In this document: in pieces, positions 38,544-51,860 of the stretch
Position numbering within the stretch: the first letter of the stretch is position 1
How the letters are laid out: each line of letters begins with the position of its first letter
Assembly: GCF_015832195.1 (NCBI RefSeq)
Contig: NC_052046.1
Span: forward strand, 45,642,473 to 45,706,472
Length of the DNA: 64,000 nt
From: Motacilla alba alba
Lineage: Eukaryota; Chordata; Aves; Passeriformes; Motacillidae
Direction: 5' to 3'
Program-made: the position numbers and the translations under genes
Notes under the pieces: generated by a model
Told to the model about the DNA's origin: nothing
The model's input: the letters and a program-made list of their open reading frames with translations, nothing else
Databases searched by the model: none

Positions 38544-41500
38544 GAGAAATAAAGCTTTGGAGAGGACTATTTTCCTGGTATCTTTTATTTTCTACCTATT
38601 CTGTAATTCAGTAGGCAACCTGAACAAGAATAAAATAAAAACATGAGGACTTCAACAATTTTAACTTAAAATGTGGTCAGTGTTAATCCTGTATCTTGCA
38701 TCACACAATTCTGTATAAAAGATTGCTTTCTGAAAATACAATTTGCTCATTAAAAAAAGACAAAATACAGGTAAGCATTGAATATTCTCTGTGCTAATTA
38801 TTACTAACATAAAGCTTAGACATGTCTTATGTAAAATCCATGTAAAGAACAGAGCTGCAAAAAGCTCCCTTGTCTTCAAAACTGAGTTCACAGTCATCTT
38901 CAAAAGTACCAAGGCTTAACAACCATATGTGTTGTTTTGCACCTTCTACTGCAATTTATCTTTGCACCTTTTATGTCCTATTATGCCCACAGTGAATACT
39001 CTCACCTACTTTAATATTAGTTTCCAAAAATGTGGCTGGTTCTCACCAGTGACCCAATTTGGGCCTTCTCTTTTCCCGCTAAAAAAGCTCACCAAACAGC
39101 AGCTCTCACGTGCTGCTGCAGTGGCAGTCACCCAGATCTGAAGGACACTTCCATTCATTGCTCTCTCATATGAGGCGCTGGCTGGCTTCTGCACAGACAC
39201 AGGGATAATTCCTCAAAGCATGGCACCTGGCCATCCTAGACCCCTGTTTTAATCTTCAGACTGACTGAAGTTATTAATATGATCTAGAGACACAATAAAT
39301 AGCCTAAGTACAGAGCTACATGTGTGCTGCTATTAAACTTCTGAAGACAGAACTTACCTTTTACTCCCACAGCACTTAACTCTTAATTAGCTTTGCGCCT
39401 ATTTTTAAAACTTATCTTTAATCTCCTGAAGGTATCTGGCAAAGATTTTGAGACTCCAAACTATTTTTTTGAAGGACATGTAATCACTGCAAAGAGATCA
39501 TGCTTTGTAGTGACACCACTTCTACTTAATGCATCAGAAGTGTAAAATGAAGGTAATGTTTAATTCCTTTACTTGGTCATTTGATGTGAGGTCTAATGAT
39601 GTAGCAAACAACTAATTAAATGCTTTAAAACTGCTAAGCTATAAAGGAAACCATAACAAATAAACTATACAGGACATTAAGCATTAATTCATTTAGTGTT
39701 ATCTGCAAAGGATCTGCTTAAAGATCCTAAATTCTTCTGACACTGCTAACCACTGCTGCATCCTTTCCTTTCAAACTTCCCTCATGTTGATTGTTGCCTG
39801 TTGTCCTTAGCTGCTGTCTTCTGTCCTGTAATATGTCACCAGCTCCTTGTCCTTTTTGCATGGTTGTGAGAATTGTATCTTCTTTCTGACAGTCATCCTT
39901 GACCAAACTGCTGGGCTACCTGTTAGAGGGAGCAAAAAGTGAGCTGACTGAGCACTGACCCAATCCTCCTGAGCTGCACAACGATTCGTAGTTTGAGGGA
40001 AATGTTAATGAAAAACAAGGCAATCAAAAAAAAATCATAATTTTCAGTAACTCAGCTAATTTTAATTAGAATTACTTTTTGCTTCATTTTAGGATTCAAT
40101 AAGAGACTGTGCATTCTTTAAAAATTAAAATATTTCTTTCTCTTGCTCTTCCTGTAAAATATGGAAATTTTTTTTGTTTGTTTGTTTTTGTTATGAGGAC
40201 ATCAGGACAAGGGAGAAACTAACTGAAGATTCAGGAACATAAACTGAAACTATTGAAGAACACTTTGGCAAAACTACAGTTCCTGCACTTCTGTGCCCAC
40301 ATATGGGCATGTACATGGCATTAAACATAGTTCAGATAAGAAAAAATTAAGCTTATTAGATATTCATTAAGTTCATCTTCTTAGACAATCTATGACACAG
40401 ACTAATACTCCTACAGGCAAACTCACATCACTTCCAGCACAAAAGAAGCCTCTGCCACTCTTGGGTGGTCACAAATGGGGACAATATTTCTGCATCAAGG
40501 ACTTGGCAATATTAAGACTGAGCCTCTTTCTGGAGCTGTGGATATTATGTCTGAGCTCCTGCCAAGCTTCTGTACAGCTCCTACAAAAAGATCCTTTCTT
40601 ACATAAAGTACAGCTAAAGTTAACATAGGTATTTGATGCACATTCTGTCTGATTCATTCGAATGTCAGGCAATAATCAGACAAATCAGAAGTTGAAAAAT
40701 GAGGTTAAGTCACAGAGAATCTAAGACTTGAAAGAGAAAGATAGTAACAAGAACTGCTCTTTGAAATAATTCAATTTATTTTCTTCTTATTATATAATTT
40801 TCTTTGGGGTTTTCTGCCTTAGTTATATACTCAGGATGAGTAGGCTTTTAGAGATAGGGAAAAAGTTCTTGTTGAAATAAAGATTTTTTTAAGTGCTGCC
40901 TCATATTGTTATCCTGGTTTTCAGTGCTCTGTGTGCAACAGGGTTTCCAAAGATTGTTTCAAATAACTTTATAGTCATGGATAATAAATAAATAAATAAA
41001 TAAATAGATCTTTTTATTGCTAGGCTTAAGCTGCCAAATATCCCAACATGCATCCCCTGTCCCTCAGTTCCATCTGCTAACCTGCATCTGCTCACACATC
41101 AGTTTTAGAACACTACAAATCCAAATTTCAGCCAAAAATCTCTGCTAAGAGAGAATTAAAAATACTGCACCCTTCTAACACAATTTGCTATTTCATATTT
41201 GTTCAAGGTATTTTCAAACAATATGCTGTATGCAATCAGCCTCATGTATTTTCTCAAAGACAGCATAAAGCTGGCATGGAGGAAGCATAAATGCTCACTG
41301 TGTCCTCTGGCTAATCTGACTAAAATATAAATACAACACACATGATCTATATGAAATTGATGAATGCTTGGTGATATGTTTCTTCCACAAACATGATTCT
41401 TAGTATCAGGGAAACCATTTAGTCTTTAACTACTTTCACATCCAAGCTGTGATCTCCAAAATCTGTCCATTCATAGCAATCTGTAACCAATTCTCTACTC

Positions 41501-42504
41501 CCACTCTCATCAGTCCATCTTCCCTTAACACTGAAGAAAACTGAACCCAGAAACAATGTGGCACCTTTTTCTATAGCTCACAGATAAGGAAGAATATTTC
41601 TGGCATGGACTTTCTCAGGCTTCTCCTTAAAATGCAAACATACATGTTATAGCAATCAGCATTTCCTTAGAACTGAACTTCCAAGGTCCTTTAGTTCATC
41701 AGAGGCCTCATCTGAAGGAGAAAATTCTTCTCAGGTTTTGCAAAGGGTCCCAGTAATCATCTTCAGGACGTTGCTTCTTTAAAGAGTGCAAAAAACCTTA
41801 AAAACTGAAAATTTTAATATGCTTTATACTGCCACCTTTTTTTTTTATTATATTATTTTAGAGCATATTTTACTCTTCCCAAATAAGTAGCAAGGTTAGA
41901 AGACTTATACTTCCACTCACAGAGAAGTGTGTGAGAACAGAGGCATTCACAGAGTAGCACTTTTATATTTCCTATTGGTGATGGAAAGATGCAGAAATAA
42001 GTAACAATGATGTATCTGTGTGGGCATGGCTCAGTAATAGAGAAGAATTCTAAGTTTATTAGTTGCCAGGAAAAGCAATCTGTTCCTCATGTATGGTTCT
42101 CTTTCTTTGCATTTTGTTTCACTGACAGTAAGTAAAAGTAAAATTTAAAAAAAAGTAAGAAGTAAGTAAGTGAAAAAAGCCAAACGTAAGGGTTCTATTT
42201 GCCATGGCCATTAGAGCTATTTCATAAAGTTATGTTTAACTCACTTTTCAGGCTTTGCCACCTGGGGCTTATATTCTGCTTGCTGAGCTGCTTTCTGTGC
42301 TGTGTAGAATGTCCTGACAGCAAGATGAAAGAGCATAAGCCCCAGTGCATTTGAAAATCAGCTCATATAGCAGAATTTGCTTTCAACTCCATGGAACAGC
42401 CTTCTCAACAGCTGGTCAGAAAACTGACTACTGGGCAGGTCTTCCTGCTTTTCAAGCATGAAACAACAATTCTAATGCACCCTAAGAGCAAAGACAACCT
42501 ACTT
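38544..42504. other. Unique AT-rich noncoding stretch
   Basis: No supported gene. It includes a short AAAT array at 40984-41006. Open frames are all under 80 codons and unrecognised. Confidence 0.5.
40984..41006. repeat. Short (AAAT)n microsatellite
   Basis: About five to six AAAT units stand in a row. A second, shorter copy of the same motif occurs at 46101-46115. Confidence 0.9.
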
Positions 42505-42780
42505 CCTTATGGGTCAGGAAATTAGGAAAAGCATCACCAGCTGGTCAAGTGAGACACCCTTTGAGATCACACTGGAAGTGCTGTATCCAGTTCTGGCCTC
42601 CCCAGCACAAGAGGAAGATGGACATAGTGAACCAATGGAATGGTTCTGCAACCATTTAAATGGCCCTACATGGTCCAGTGCAGGGCCATTTAAATGACTG
42701 CAGAACCAGAGTATCTCTCGTGTAAGGAGAGGTTGAGAGAGCTGGGGCAGCTCAGATGGGAAAAGAGAAGCCTCCAGAGT
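42505..42780 (+). mobile_element. CR1 LINE fragment with an internal inverted duplication
   Basis: Plus-strand CR1 sequence: 'gtgctgtatccagttctggc' near 42579, then 'ccccagcacaagaggaagat', then 'ggagaggttgagagagctgg' near 42726. These correspond to the region between the end of ORF2 and the 3' tail. The normal order is interrupted at 42641-42670 by an inverted copy of the adjacent CR1 segment (see the hairpin entry). The fragment runs straight into a second CR1 segment at about 42781, so the two may be one element with a rearrangement or two copies. No coding capacity remains. Confidence 0.82.
42641..42708. repeat. 26-bp quasi-palindrome inside CR1
   Basis: The left arm (42641-42666) and right arm (42683-42708) pair at 24 of 26 positions, with two adjacent mismatches at 42651-42652 and a 16-base spacer. 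The right arm matches CR1 order (GGGCCAT after TCCAG); the left arm has no counterpart there. The left arm therefore looks like an inverted copy made by template switching. Confidence 0.92.
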
Positions 42781-43195
42781 ATCTTTTCAAAGTGCATTGA
42801 GTCTGGGGCACAAGTCTTATGAGGAGCAGTTGAGGCAGCAGGGATTGTTTAGAAGAAAGGAGGCTCAGGGGTGGGTGGTGTTAGCACTCTGCACAACTCC
42901 CTGAAGGAAAGGTGTAGCCAGGTGGATATTGGTCTCTCCACCCAAGTAACAAGTGAAAGAACAAGGGGAAATGGCCTCAAGTTGCACCAGAGAAGTGTTA
43001 AATTTGATATTAGGAAAAATTTCTTTGCCAGAAGGGCTGTCAAACCCTGGAACGGGCTGTCCAGGGAAGTGGCTGAGTCATCAACCCTGAAAGTATTGAA
43101 AAGATGTGTAGATGTGGCATGGTTTAATAGTGGTTTTAATGATAGTAGAGGACCTTTCCAACTTAAACTATTCTATGATTCTGCGGGAGGGAGGG
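42781..43195 (+). mobile_element. CR1 LINE 3' end with intact tail
   Basis: The segment follows the CR1 3' consensus closely: 'cacaagtcttatgaggagca', 'aggaggctcaggggtgg', 'ggaaatggcctcaagttgca', 'gatattaggaaaaatttctt', 'ccagggaagtggctgagtca' and the end 'ctattctatgattct' near 43185. The repeated ATTCTATG-type tail is the hallmark 3' terminus. This copy is much better preserved than the one at 51420. The 109-codon open frame across it (42871-43200) is noncoding 3' sequence. Confidence 0.92.
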
Positions 43196-43949
43196 AATGA
43201 AGTAGTTTATTACACTCCTTAATTGACAGGAGAATCATTCTCCAGAATGAACTACCAAATGAGCAACATTGCCTCCCAGGTACAAGCAAATAACCAATAC
43301 TCTGTTTGTGAGGCCTCTTCACACAAAAAGCAGAAGCATCTCTGGAGTGCTTCCCTGATCCTCACCATCTCTCTCACACACACACTGCCATGGTGCCAGA
43401 CCGCTTCTAAGGATGTCACTTGTCCACTTGTTCAAAAGCTTTGCAGGCCCTTAAACTCCCTCTCCTGGGCACACAGGACATATGGGAGAGAAAGGAGAGC
43501 AGAGGGACTCCCCATTTCTCTTTCAATTGAAAGATCTGGCCCAAGAATTTGCATTACTTGAGTTTGTATCCTCATGTGGTTCTGAAAACTAAAGACAATA
43601 CAGCAGCCAATCAAAATACCCACTTTCTTTACAGAGATTTATTGGGACATCACATTAAATTTCCTTAATCTCAATCTTACATCAATCCTTCTGTCCAGCC
43701 AATAACTGAAAGAAAATAACACTGAGTTTCAATCCTCCCAACTACTTCAGCCTTCAAAATTGCTGAGAGATCACAGGAGCAGATCTATCCTTCCCTCTCT
43801 TGCCTTCCATCAGGAAAAGCTACACTCTATTTTACTTAATGAATATATTTTAAATATGCTAGACGAAAAAAAAAACCCAACACCAACTCGGCTAGGTATG
43901 AACTTGTAGAAGTATAGGTTGAAAAATAATACGGGATTTTTTCTCATGT
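43196..43949. other. Noncoding spacer between CR1 copies
   Basis: No recognisable element. A 112-codon frame at 43223-43561 has no known domain. A short CA run lies near 43373-43385. Confidence 0.45.
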
Positions 43950-44883
43950 TGGCAGTCTATCACAGGATCCCCATGGATCAATAGTGGGTACCACACTGTT
44001 CAACATCTTTACCACCTTCCTTAATGACTGGGAGGATGGGATTGAAATCACCCTCACTAGATATGATAATGATGCTAGGCTGTGTGTTGAAGTGGACAAA
44101 TCAGAAGAGAGAGCCATCTTACAGAGAGATCTGGTCAGGCTGAGAGTAATAAAGGAAGCTAGCAAGAACAGAATTGCATGAAGTCTAACCAAAGCAAGAG
44201 CAAAGTCCTGCACCTGGGTCACAATAACCAAAGAGCCCAGTAAGGACTAGGATCTGTGTGGCTGGGGAGCCATAGCGATCATTATGGGGGTCCTAGTGGA
44301 CAACAATATAAACATGAGTCATCTGGGTAGTGGTAACAAAGGCAAATCAGATCCTGGGCTGCATCTACAGGGGCATTATTAGCAGAGACGCAGACATGGT
44401 CATGACACATCTGGAGTGCTGTGCCCAGTTCTGGCCCACACAATTGAGGAAAGGTTTTGCCAGACTGGAGATAGCTCAAAAGCAGGGCCATGAAGATGAC
44501 CAAAGTGCAGGAGAAACTGGTCCGTGAAGTAAGATTGAAGGATTCAGGTCTCATCTCTCTGGAGAAGATATACTCAGTGGGAACCTCATCAGAGTCTTTC
44601 AGTATTTAAAGAATGTTAGAAAGACAGAATAAGCTTTCTCTTTACAAAGAAAGAGAGGAGAAAAGGTGAATCGGTACAAGTTTAGTTTCAACTTAGTAAA
44701 TAAATCTTTTGCACTGAGAACAATCCTCCACTCCAGGGAACAATATCCTGGAATGTGGTGGAGTCCTCTTCACTGCAGGTTTTCAAGATGCAATTGGACA
44801 AGGTATTTTGTTATCTCATCTAGGCTTCCTTACCCATGAAAGGTTGGATCAGATGATCTTTTGAGGGTTTTATTATGATTCAA
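43950..44883 (+). mobile_element. CR1 LINE fragment, ORF2 end plus 3' tail
   Basis: The segment is CR1 in sense orientation, from the reverse-transcriptase C-terminal part to the tail. Landmarks include 'ccccatggatcaatagtggg' near 43970, 'tcctgcacctgggtcacaat' near 44206, 'gatcctgggctgcatctaca' near 44350, 'gtgctgtgcccagttctggc' near 44416 and 'ggttggatcagatgatcttt' near 44843. Many substitutions and indels break the reading frame, and the tail lacks the clean ATTCTATG repeat, so this copy is older than its neighbour at 42781. It is 5' truncated, as most CR1 copies are. Confidence 0.87.
43984..44181 (+). pseudogene. Decayed CR1 reverse-transcriptase C-terminal remnant
   Basis: A 65-codon frame keeps the order of the CR1 ORF2 palm and downstream region: LFNIFTTFLNDWEDGIE, then a stretch where the catalytic ADD-type motif of the family is expected but DNDARLCVE is found, then QRDLVRLR. 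The expected Ala-Asp-Asp is replaced by Asn-Asp-Ala, so the active site is lost. The frame ends at a stop at 44179-44181, beyond which CR1 sequence continues out of frame. It is a dead fragment of a retrotransposon polymerase, not a host gene. The start methionine is arbitrary. Confidence 0.75.
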
Positions 44884-47800
44884 GGACAAGAACCATGATC
44901 ACAAAACTAAATCTGTTTTCAGTTCATTTCTGTGAATGAGCCCAAGGATGCAACATGACATTTAGGATAAATTCCAAGGCCATATACTTATGATTACACC
45001 ATATACTTACACCATGTACTTACAGTTGAAGTGATGAAATAATGGGTACTGCTGATAACTGAAATAACTGTACAGACCTGAACTTCGTAAAAGTCAGTAT
45101 AAGTACAATATTGATGAAAATAAATTGGGAAGGGTGAAAGGTATTACTGGAAAGTAAGAATATTAATTCTATTTAGATGAAATTTAGCAAGAAAAAAATA
45201 ATCCAACAGCAGAGTCTTGACAATTGGGGCTGAACATCAGAAATCTATGATCTCAAAATGAGTACCTGTGGCCAAGGCTTCCTTCGGAATAGTAAATACA
45301 TGAGCCTCATGTAACAAAGAGAAGAAAAGACAAAGAGGGACCATTCATGTTGTCTGCTCCATACTGCATCTTTAAAATGACCCAGTATTTAGAGTGAATG
45401 CTCTAGTCTGTCTTAGGTCACTATCAAGTTAAGCACATATTCTCCAGCAATCGTGATACACTTTTTCTTCAGGGTTAGTGTAGAAAGATTTAGCATTAGC
45501 CAGTAAGTTTTCCGCATAGCTGTCAAACAATTTTAAAAGCTGCTGCCAATCAAGGGCCAGAAATACTTCAAGGAAAAGTATATGGCAGGTGTTTGGAAAC
45601 CTCTGGCCCCACAGAAAGAGGCATTAAGAGACTATGGGGGAATGGGCATCAGTAGAAGGAAAAGTTGAAAATTATCCAAGGAAAACAAATTTAAAAATCC
45701 AGATCCCAAATTCTGCTGTTAGGCACCTACATCCAGCTCTTACATTTTACTGATATATTCAAAATTGAAGCTTCATTCCTAGCAGAAATCTTCAATTGTA
45801 TGGTGTCTGCAAAATTATGGCAAATCTATATTTATCTCACTTCCAGAAAAAAATTAAGTTTAGATACCAAAAGCACTTTTAACTCTGCCATCTAATCAGA
45901 TGTTTGCCATTCTTTCTTCATGTTGGCGACATCATCTTTTAGAGATAAATAGATTAAAAAGCCAATTATTTATTTGAGATAAATATAGAATTATCTATTA
46001 AATGAGATTGCCTCCACCATCTTTTCTTTCTGTAACCTAGAATGCTTCAGAAACTTTGAAATGCTTCAACTGGAAAAAAAGCACACCCAACAACAATAAC
46101 ATAAATAAATAAATAGAACACAACTACTTCTATAGTAGTTAACTTTTCAGGGATAACATAAGACACAAACAAATACATCTTCAGTCTATGGCGTTGATGG
46201 TAGAAAATGGTGCTTCTGAAGAAAAACACCCTAAACAGAAAATGCATTTACAAATGAAATGTCTTCAGAAGGAAATCTTCACACATTTTACACATAATAG
46301 AAAATATTTTCTTGAAAAATAATGCTGTAAAGATTAGGAAGGCACCAGTCAGGCATACTATTATTACAGAAATTGAAAAACAGCTTTCATACAGACAGTG
46401 CACAAGTAGCTGAATAAAGGATATTGTTATTTTAGGAGATAGCTGTTAAGAAAAAAGGAGTTGGTAGGAACCAGCAACTAGACACTAAAAAAAAGTAATA
46501 GCCTGATGTCAAAGCACTCACAGCTGCATCTTATATTTTCATATAAAATGAAAACACTGACAAAAAGTACAGGGAGGGAAGATTATGTAAGCTTATCTAT
46601 TTGGGGGAAAAAAACCCAAAAGACCAAAAAAAATCAGGTAGTAATTCAAAAAGGGAAGAAGTGAACCAAAATTATATCTTCTTAACCCCCTACTATTAAG
46701 CAGGCACATATTGAATTGTACACCATTGTGTACTGTATGATGAACAGCAATGTGAAATGTATGTTGAAGTGATTCGGGGATCAGTGACTTCAGAGCAAGT
46801 TTGAAGAATGTTTCTCAGGAGCTAGATATAACCTTTTAAATCTCTTCTGTCAACTTTTTTATAGTTGTGCTGTCTCAAATCAATATATAATTGCATGCTA
46901 TAAAATGTGGACACCTGATGAGAATAAAGAACATATCCAAACAGTATAAGGTTAAAAAACCAGCACAATGCAGGAGCTGAGCATCACTAAATAAGACAGA
47001 CATAGCCTCTGGGCTGAAACCTTTTGATCAGAAGGGTTAAGGTACAGACTTTCTTCACAGGAAGGCTGAAAGCAGCCTCTTTTTATTAGACTTCCTTTTC
47101 TATTTGATTTTAATTGATTATGATTGTTGAACTCATTCCTTTTGGGGACAATATACTATGTTATCCTTCTAAAAGCCATAGAAATGAGTTCAAGACAAAA
47201 TAATCACTATTTTGTCAAAGATAGGAAATAATTGGTATAATCTTCTAGCTTACTACCTTTTCAAGACAAAAATGAAGACTCAGTTCTATCAACAGCAAGC
47301 TACAGATGCAGATGTAAGAAAATCCTCACAAGATTCAACTGCCCTGGTCCACCTTTCTTACTGACAATATCTTGCTTTTCGATAAGAAGATGCAGGCATG
47401 CTGCAAGATATACAGCTGAGCAAAAAAGCTTAGCAAAAGCCTAGCAAAAAGCTCCAGCAGCTCCTGGTGGCTTGGGAAGGGATAACTATCAGCAGCTGAC
47501 AACAAAGCTTTTGCTTGGTATTTCATCTGTGGTAATACAAAAAGCTCGGATAGCAAATCTAATCTGAAATTGGGTCAACACATTTTGAGGAACAGAACAG
47601 AGAGCACAAGCACAGGACTTCAACTGGGGCTTTCATAGCAAGATCCTGCATATAACTGCACCCACATCCAGACAATACTCTCATCACATATGGTGCTGCA
47701 GTGAAGTAATTTAAAATCATGGTTTAAAAATTGTGAATTATCTTCTAGTAATCTTCAAATCCATGAAAAATACCTCAGACTACTGTAGAAGAGGCTTGGA

Positions 47801-50800
47801 GTGTTTTATTGCTATTGTAGTATCTATTGTGCTACGTCGGATGGGACTTCCAGAGGCAAATACTCACGTTTTTGAATTGTCTAATGAGTTCCCAAAGAAT
47901 ATGCCTATTTTCACTGAAAGTAGTTCAAAAAAGCAGAGATAAGAATTTATCAGAATTTATCAGAATTTAACAAAAAAGACACCCCAAACAAACCAAATAA
48001 AACAGCACTGAAAAGATGTTTTCTACTAGTGTAAGAGGAAGAGACAGTGGTGCTGCACAATGTGCAGCAAATACTCTTTCAAGAAGATGGTAGGCAATGT
48101 GCTTGGAAAACAGGTTCAGAAAGCCAGTGTCTTTCATGTGAATATCTTGGAAGCAGACCCTTGCAGACCCTTACAAAATCTGACCAGAAACTGCAAAGAA
48201 AGGCTGATTTACTGAGAACTTCAGCATGTAAGGCAGGGTAGCTGAATAGAGCATTTTTCCCTCAAATTTTTTTACAGTCCAGGACAGGTTGTTTCTTGGG
48301 CTAACCATGGCAGAACCAAACTTCATGTTTGAGTGACTCTTCCCACAACCAGCTAGTTTTCAATCTTTCTTAATTACAGAAAACCAGGTTTAACAATAAA
48401 GAAATATAAAGAATTCAAAACATATGCATTTGAACTTGAAACTGGTATCTCAAATTCAAACAACACCACCTTGTAACACCATGTTTTTCAGATAGGTGAT
48501 TCAAATCAGCCTGAAGTACTCCAGCTTTCACAGTATACTGTAAGGGGAGTCTCTGATCAGTGTAAAAAAATATCTGGATCAGTCTAAATTGGCGTTTACT
48601 TATTTTTAGTGTTGATTTTTACAGTTTCTGTTTTCCTAGGAAAATACTTCTTTTCAATCCCATAAACCCTGCTCACACAATCAGAACTTGTGGGAGGTCT
48701 CATCTTGGCCAAGTATATGCCGTGTCGCTGACATTCATAGAGCAGTAAATCTCACCAGGACTTTGGAAGGGAGATCTTTACATCGTCTACAGCCTGTGAG
48801 CTTTCTGTATTTAGACAAGAGATAGGCAAAACCACAGGCTCAACCTCCAAAAAGAAGCTGGGAATGTTTTTGCTCAAACTGTCTACCACTCCAGTCAGGC
48901 AAAGCAGGATTTTTGGTGAGTCATAGTGATGCGAGTTGTAACTGAACAAGTAATCTGAAAGACATCGTTACTAATAACAAAAAGCAAATACTATCAAATG
49001 AAGTTTTCCATAGCAACTAGCCTAGTCACAAAAAAACCCACAATATTTCAAGCTAATATACAACTGAGCAACAGAATACACTTTTACATTGTAGTCTACA
49101 AAGTCACAAATAGGTGTGGAAATGCACACAGAAAACACAGAGGGCTCTGATCAGTTCATTAGAAACACCAAACCACTTCTGTAAAGTCAAAAACCTCCTT
49201 TCTTCTAAAGCTGGAGTATCTTTCCTCCACATATATTTCCTGACAGAAAATATGGGAATAAGGCAATGGGAAGTTGGCAAAAGCAAGCAAGCACACACAA
49301 ATAAACCAAAATTTACAGAATTTCTTAATATTGCTGTTCTAAAATAAGGTGAACCAAAAAATTGCTGCCTCAAGCACCCTACACTAGGACTTAGCAGTAT
49401 TAACTCCCAGCATCATGCAATTATTGCTTATTACTCTGGTCCTCTTATGTGAAAAATCTCATGGTCTAGTGAAATGTTTTTGGAGTCTACTTTCTACTGT
49501 TTTTCATAACCTTATGGGTTTATTTTTATTTTAATTTGAAAACTTCACTGTGGACCTTCTTCAGCCCCTTTTACTACAGGCTTGCTTATGGCTGATCTGT
49601 GCTTTTGAGAGAACTGATGACTTTCAGCTGAATATAAGGACTATCAGTGTTCAAGCTTTCCCACTTCTTTTCCTCAAGTTTGTCTTTCATACTTCTAAAG
49701 TTTACTCTTTTTATTTGATTTTCTGTGTTTGTAGCCACTATTTGGGCTGTGGATAATCTTTCTTCTCACATATTTTTGGCATTTCCTGCTGGTAGATCTA
49801 CATAAAGAATCATCATTTAATTTTTAAGACAGTGGTCCAAGATAAACGTCCTAACTCATCATGTTCTCAGACTACCATACTGATTTGCTTACAAAGTGCT
49901 TAGTGCTTTATGTTCTGCATTTAATATTGTTTCTGTTATGACAAATCTATGCTGTACTGTGTTCTGGAATTAGCTGTCAATGAAACAGAATTGTAACTGT
50001 GTCTAACTCCATAGTCAAGGCAAATTGCAAAGCAATTGCAAGTATTGCACCCTAAACCTCAGCCTGTCATCACTGCTGTTCTTGTCATTGTTTTCCTTTT
50101 CCCTTCATTGGTAAGTCTTTTGGTACTGCAATTTGAGATTTGTATGGTTCTCTAAGGCCTTTCATCCATACCCCTTCCTTCGAGAACACTAAATGCACAA
50201 ACAAATGTGGAAACAAAACTGGACCCATCATCAGACCAAAAAATAAAAAGCTAAGAAGTGTTATCCTAACTCTATTTTGGACTTTTTCTGGACTCTATGT
50301 TAAGCCCTCACATTTGTTTCTGTTCCCTGGTCTATAAAGGTCTAGAAGATCACTTAAAGCCCTCTTGGAGCTGAGTGAATTAACATTTCTAACATTTATT
50401 TCTCCCTTTGTTCTTTTTCACAAATTGTATGCAAGCAAATCTATTCCTTATTCAGAATGATTCACAATTTCCCTCAGTGACTAATTCTTAACCAACCCAT
50501 ACATCTCAAATACTGAAGGAATAGTACTGGAATCAAATGTACTGTCTGGAAGTCCTTTCCAGGTTGGTTAACACTGTAAGCCAATCAATAGGAAAAGACA
50601 AAAGAATCTCAAATTTTATAGAATTTTTTTGGTGGAGAGCAAGATCAGAATGCTGACTTTTTTGTGGCATGACTAAGTAATTAGCATATTATTACAATTC
50701 ACTGCAGATATTATCCTCCTTTGCCAGACAGCCTCTACCCTAAAGCAAGGTGTAAGATTTTTTTGGTGAAATTTCCGCCTGAAAATTATAAACACATGAC

Positions 50801-51419
50801 ACTTAATCTTGAAATGAAATAAATGAAAGTGAAAGCTACACAGATTCCAACCAGTATTTTTTAGAGGAACACACCCTCAGGAACAAACCAACAGATTTAT
50901 TCAACATAGAATTTTTTCCCCTAGCTATGAATGAATCAACTAAGGCCAGATGCTGCAGTCCTGTCTTGCTCCAGATCAAGCAGACACCACTCCACCAACC
51001 ATTAGCATCCCAACAGGTATCTGAGAGTATGCTGCTTTCTAAGATGATGCTAAGATGGAATCTCTACAAGCCTGATGGAGGACAAAGTCAGAATACACAA
51101 TGACCTTGGCAGACTGAAAACACATTCTCAAAAAAAAAGAAAGAGAGGATGCAGTTCAGTTTATTGTACTAGTCTGTACTTTGTGGGGAATAACCACTTT
51201 CGCAAATGGGATAAAACAGATGGCAAAGGACTGACAAGGTAATAGATCTTCAAGACAGATCCCAGGAACTATAATAGACTATGAATTGCAGGTGAATAAG
51301 CAGTGAGATACTACTAGTTTGTTTGGTTTTTTTTTAAGTCAAATATTAGACAAAAACTTAAATGCCTAAAACATTATCAGACACCATAATTATCTCATTC
51401 TACTGAGCACTACTAAAAC
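44884..51419. other. Unique AT-rich noncoding stretch
   Basis: No supported gene, RNA or retroelement in about 6.5 kb. It holds a short AAAT run (46101-46115) and a 10-bp tandem repeat (47942-47969). Open frames are all under 90 codons and unrecognised. Confidence 0.5.
47942..47969. repeat. 10-bp tandem repeat, almost three units
   Basis: AGAATTTATC occurs twice exactly, followed by a third unit reading AGAATTTAAC. This is a small slippage array with no evident function. Confidence 0.9.
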
Positions 51420-51860
51420 TAGAGTTAGAGTCTAATGCCCAGTTTTATATACTGCACTTCACAAAAATTGTGTGTATCAAATTGGAGACAATCCAGAGTA
51501 GAGAAAAAAGAAAGATGAGGCATCTGCAAAACACAAGCAATTAAGTAAGATTGAAATAATTGGGTTTGTTTAGTCTAAAGTTAAAAAGATTACATGAGCC
51601 AGGGGTGCTGAAGGGTGGAGAAGGACAAGGCTTGAGAGAAAATGATGACAGTCTTTAAATATTTAAGAGGCTTCTTCAAATGGTAAATAAATAAATCATA
51701 TACACTCTTGCCTTTGATGCCAACAACAAAACCAACAAAAAACTTCTGTTGTAATAAGAGAAACTGAAATTAAATTTAATGAAAAAGAATTTATAAAGTT
51801 AAAAGAGGAAAGTACTATGATAGATATCAAAAGGATAGGATTTCTAACTGAAAAACTATA
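51420..51860 (+). mobile_element. Old CR1 LINE fragment
   Basis: Weak but ordered similarity to CR1 sense sequence: 'cccagttttatatactgcac' near 51438, 'agacaatccagagtagagaa' near 51486, 'aagattgaaataattgggtt' near 51548, 'gacagtctttaaatatttaa' near 51647 and 'ggatttctaactg' near 51838. The copy is heavily diverged and A-rich and has no reading frame. The end at about 51860 is approximate. It belongs to an older CR1 layer than the 42.8 kb copy. Confidence 0.65.
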
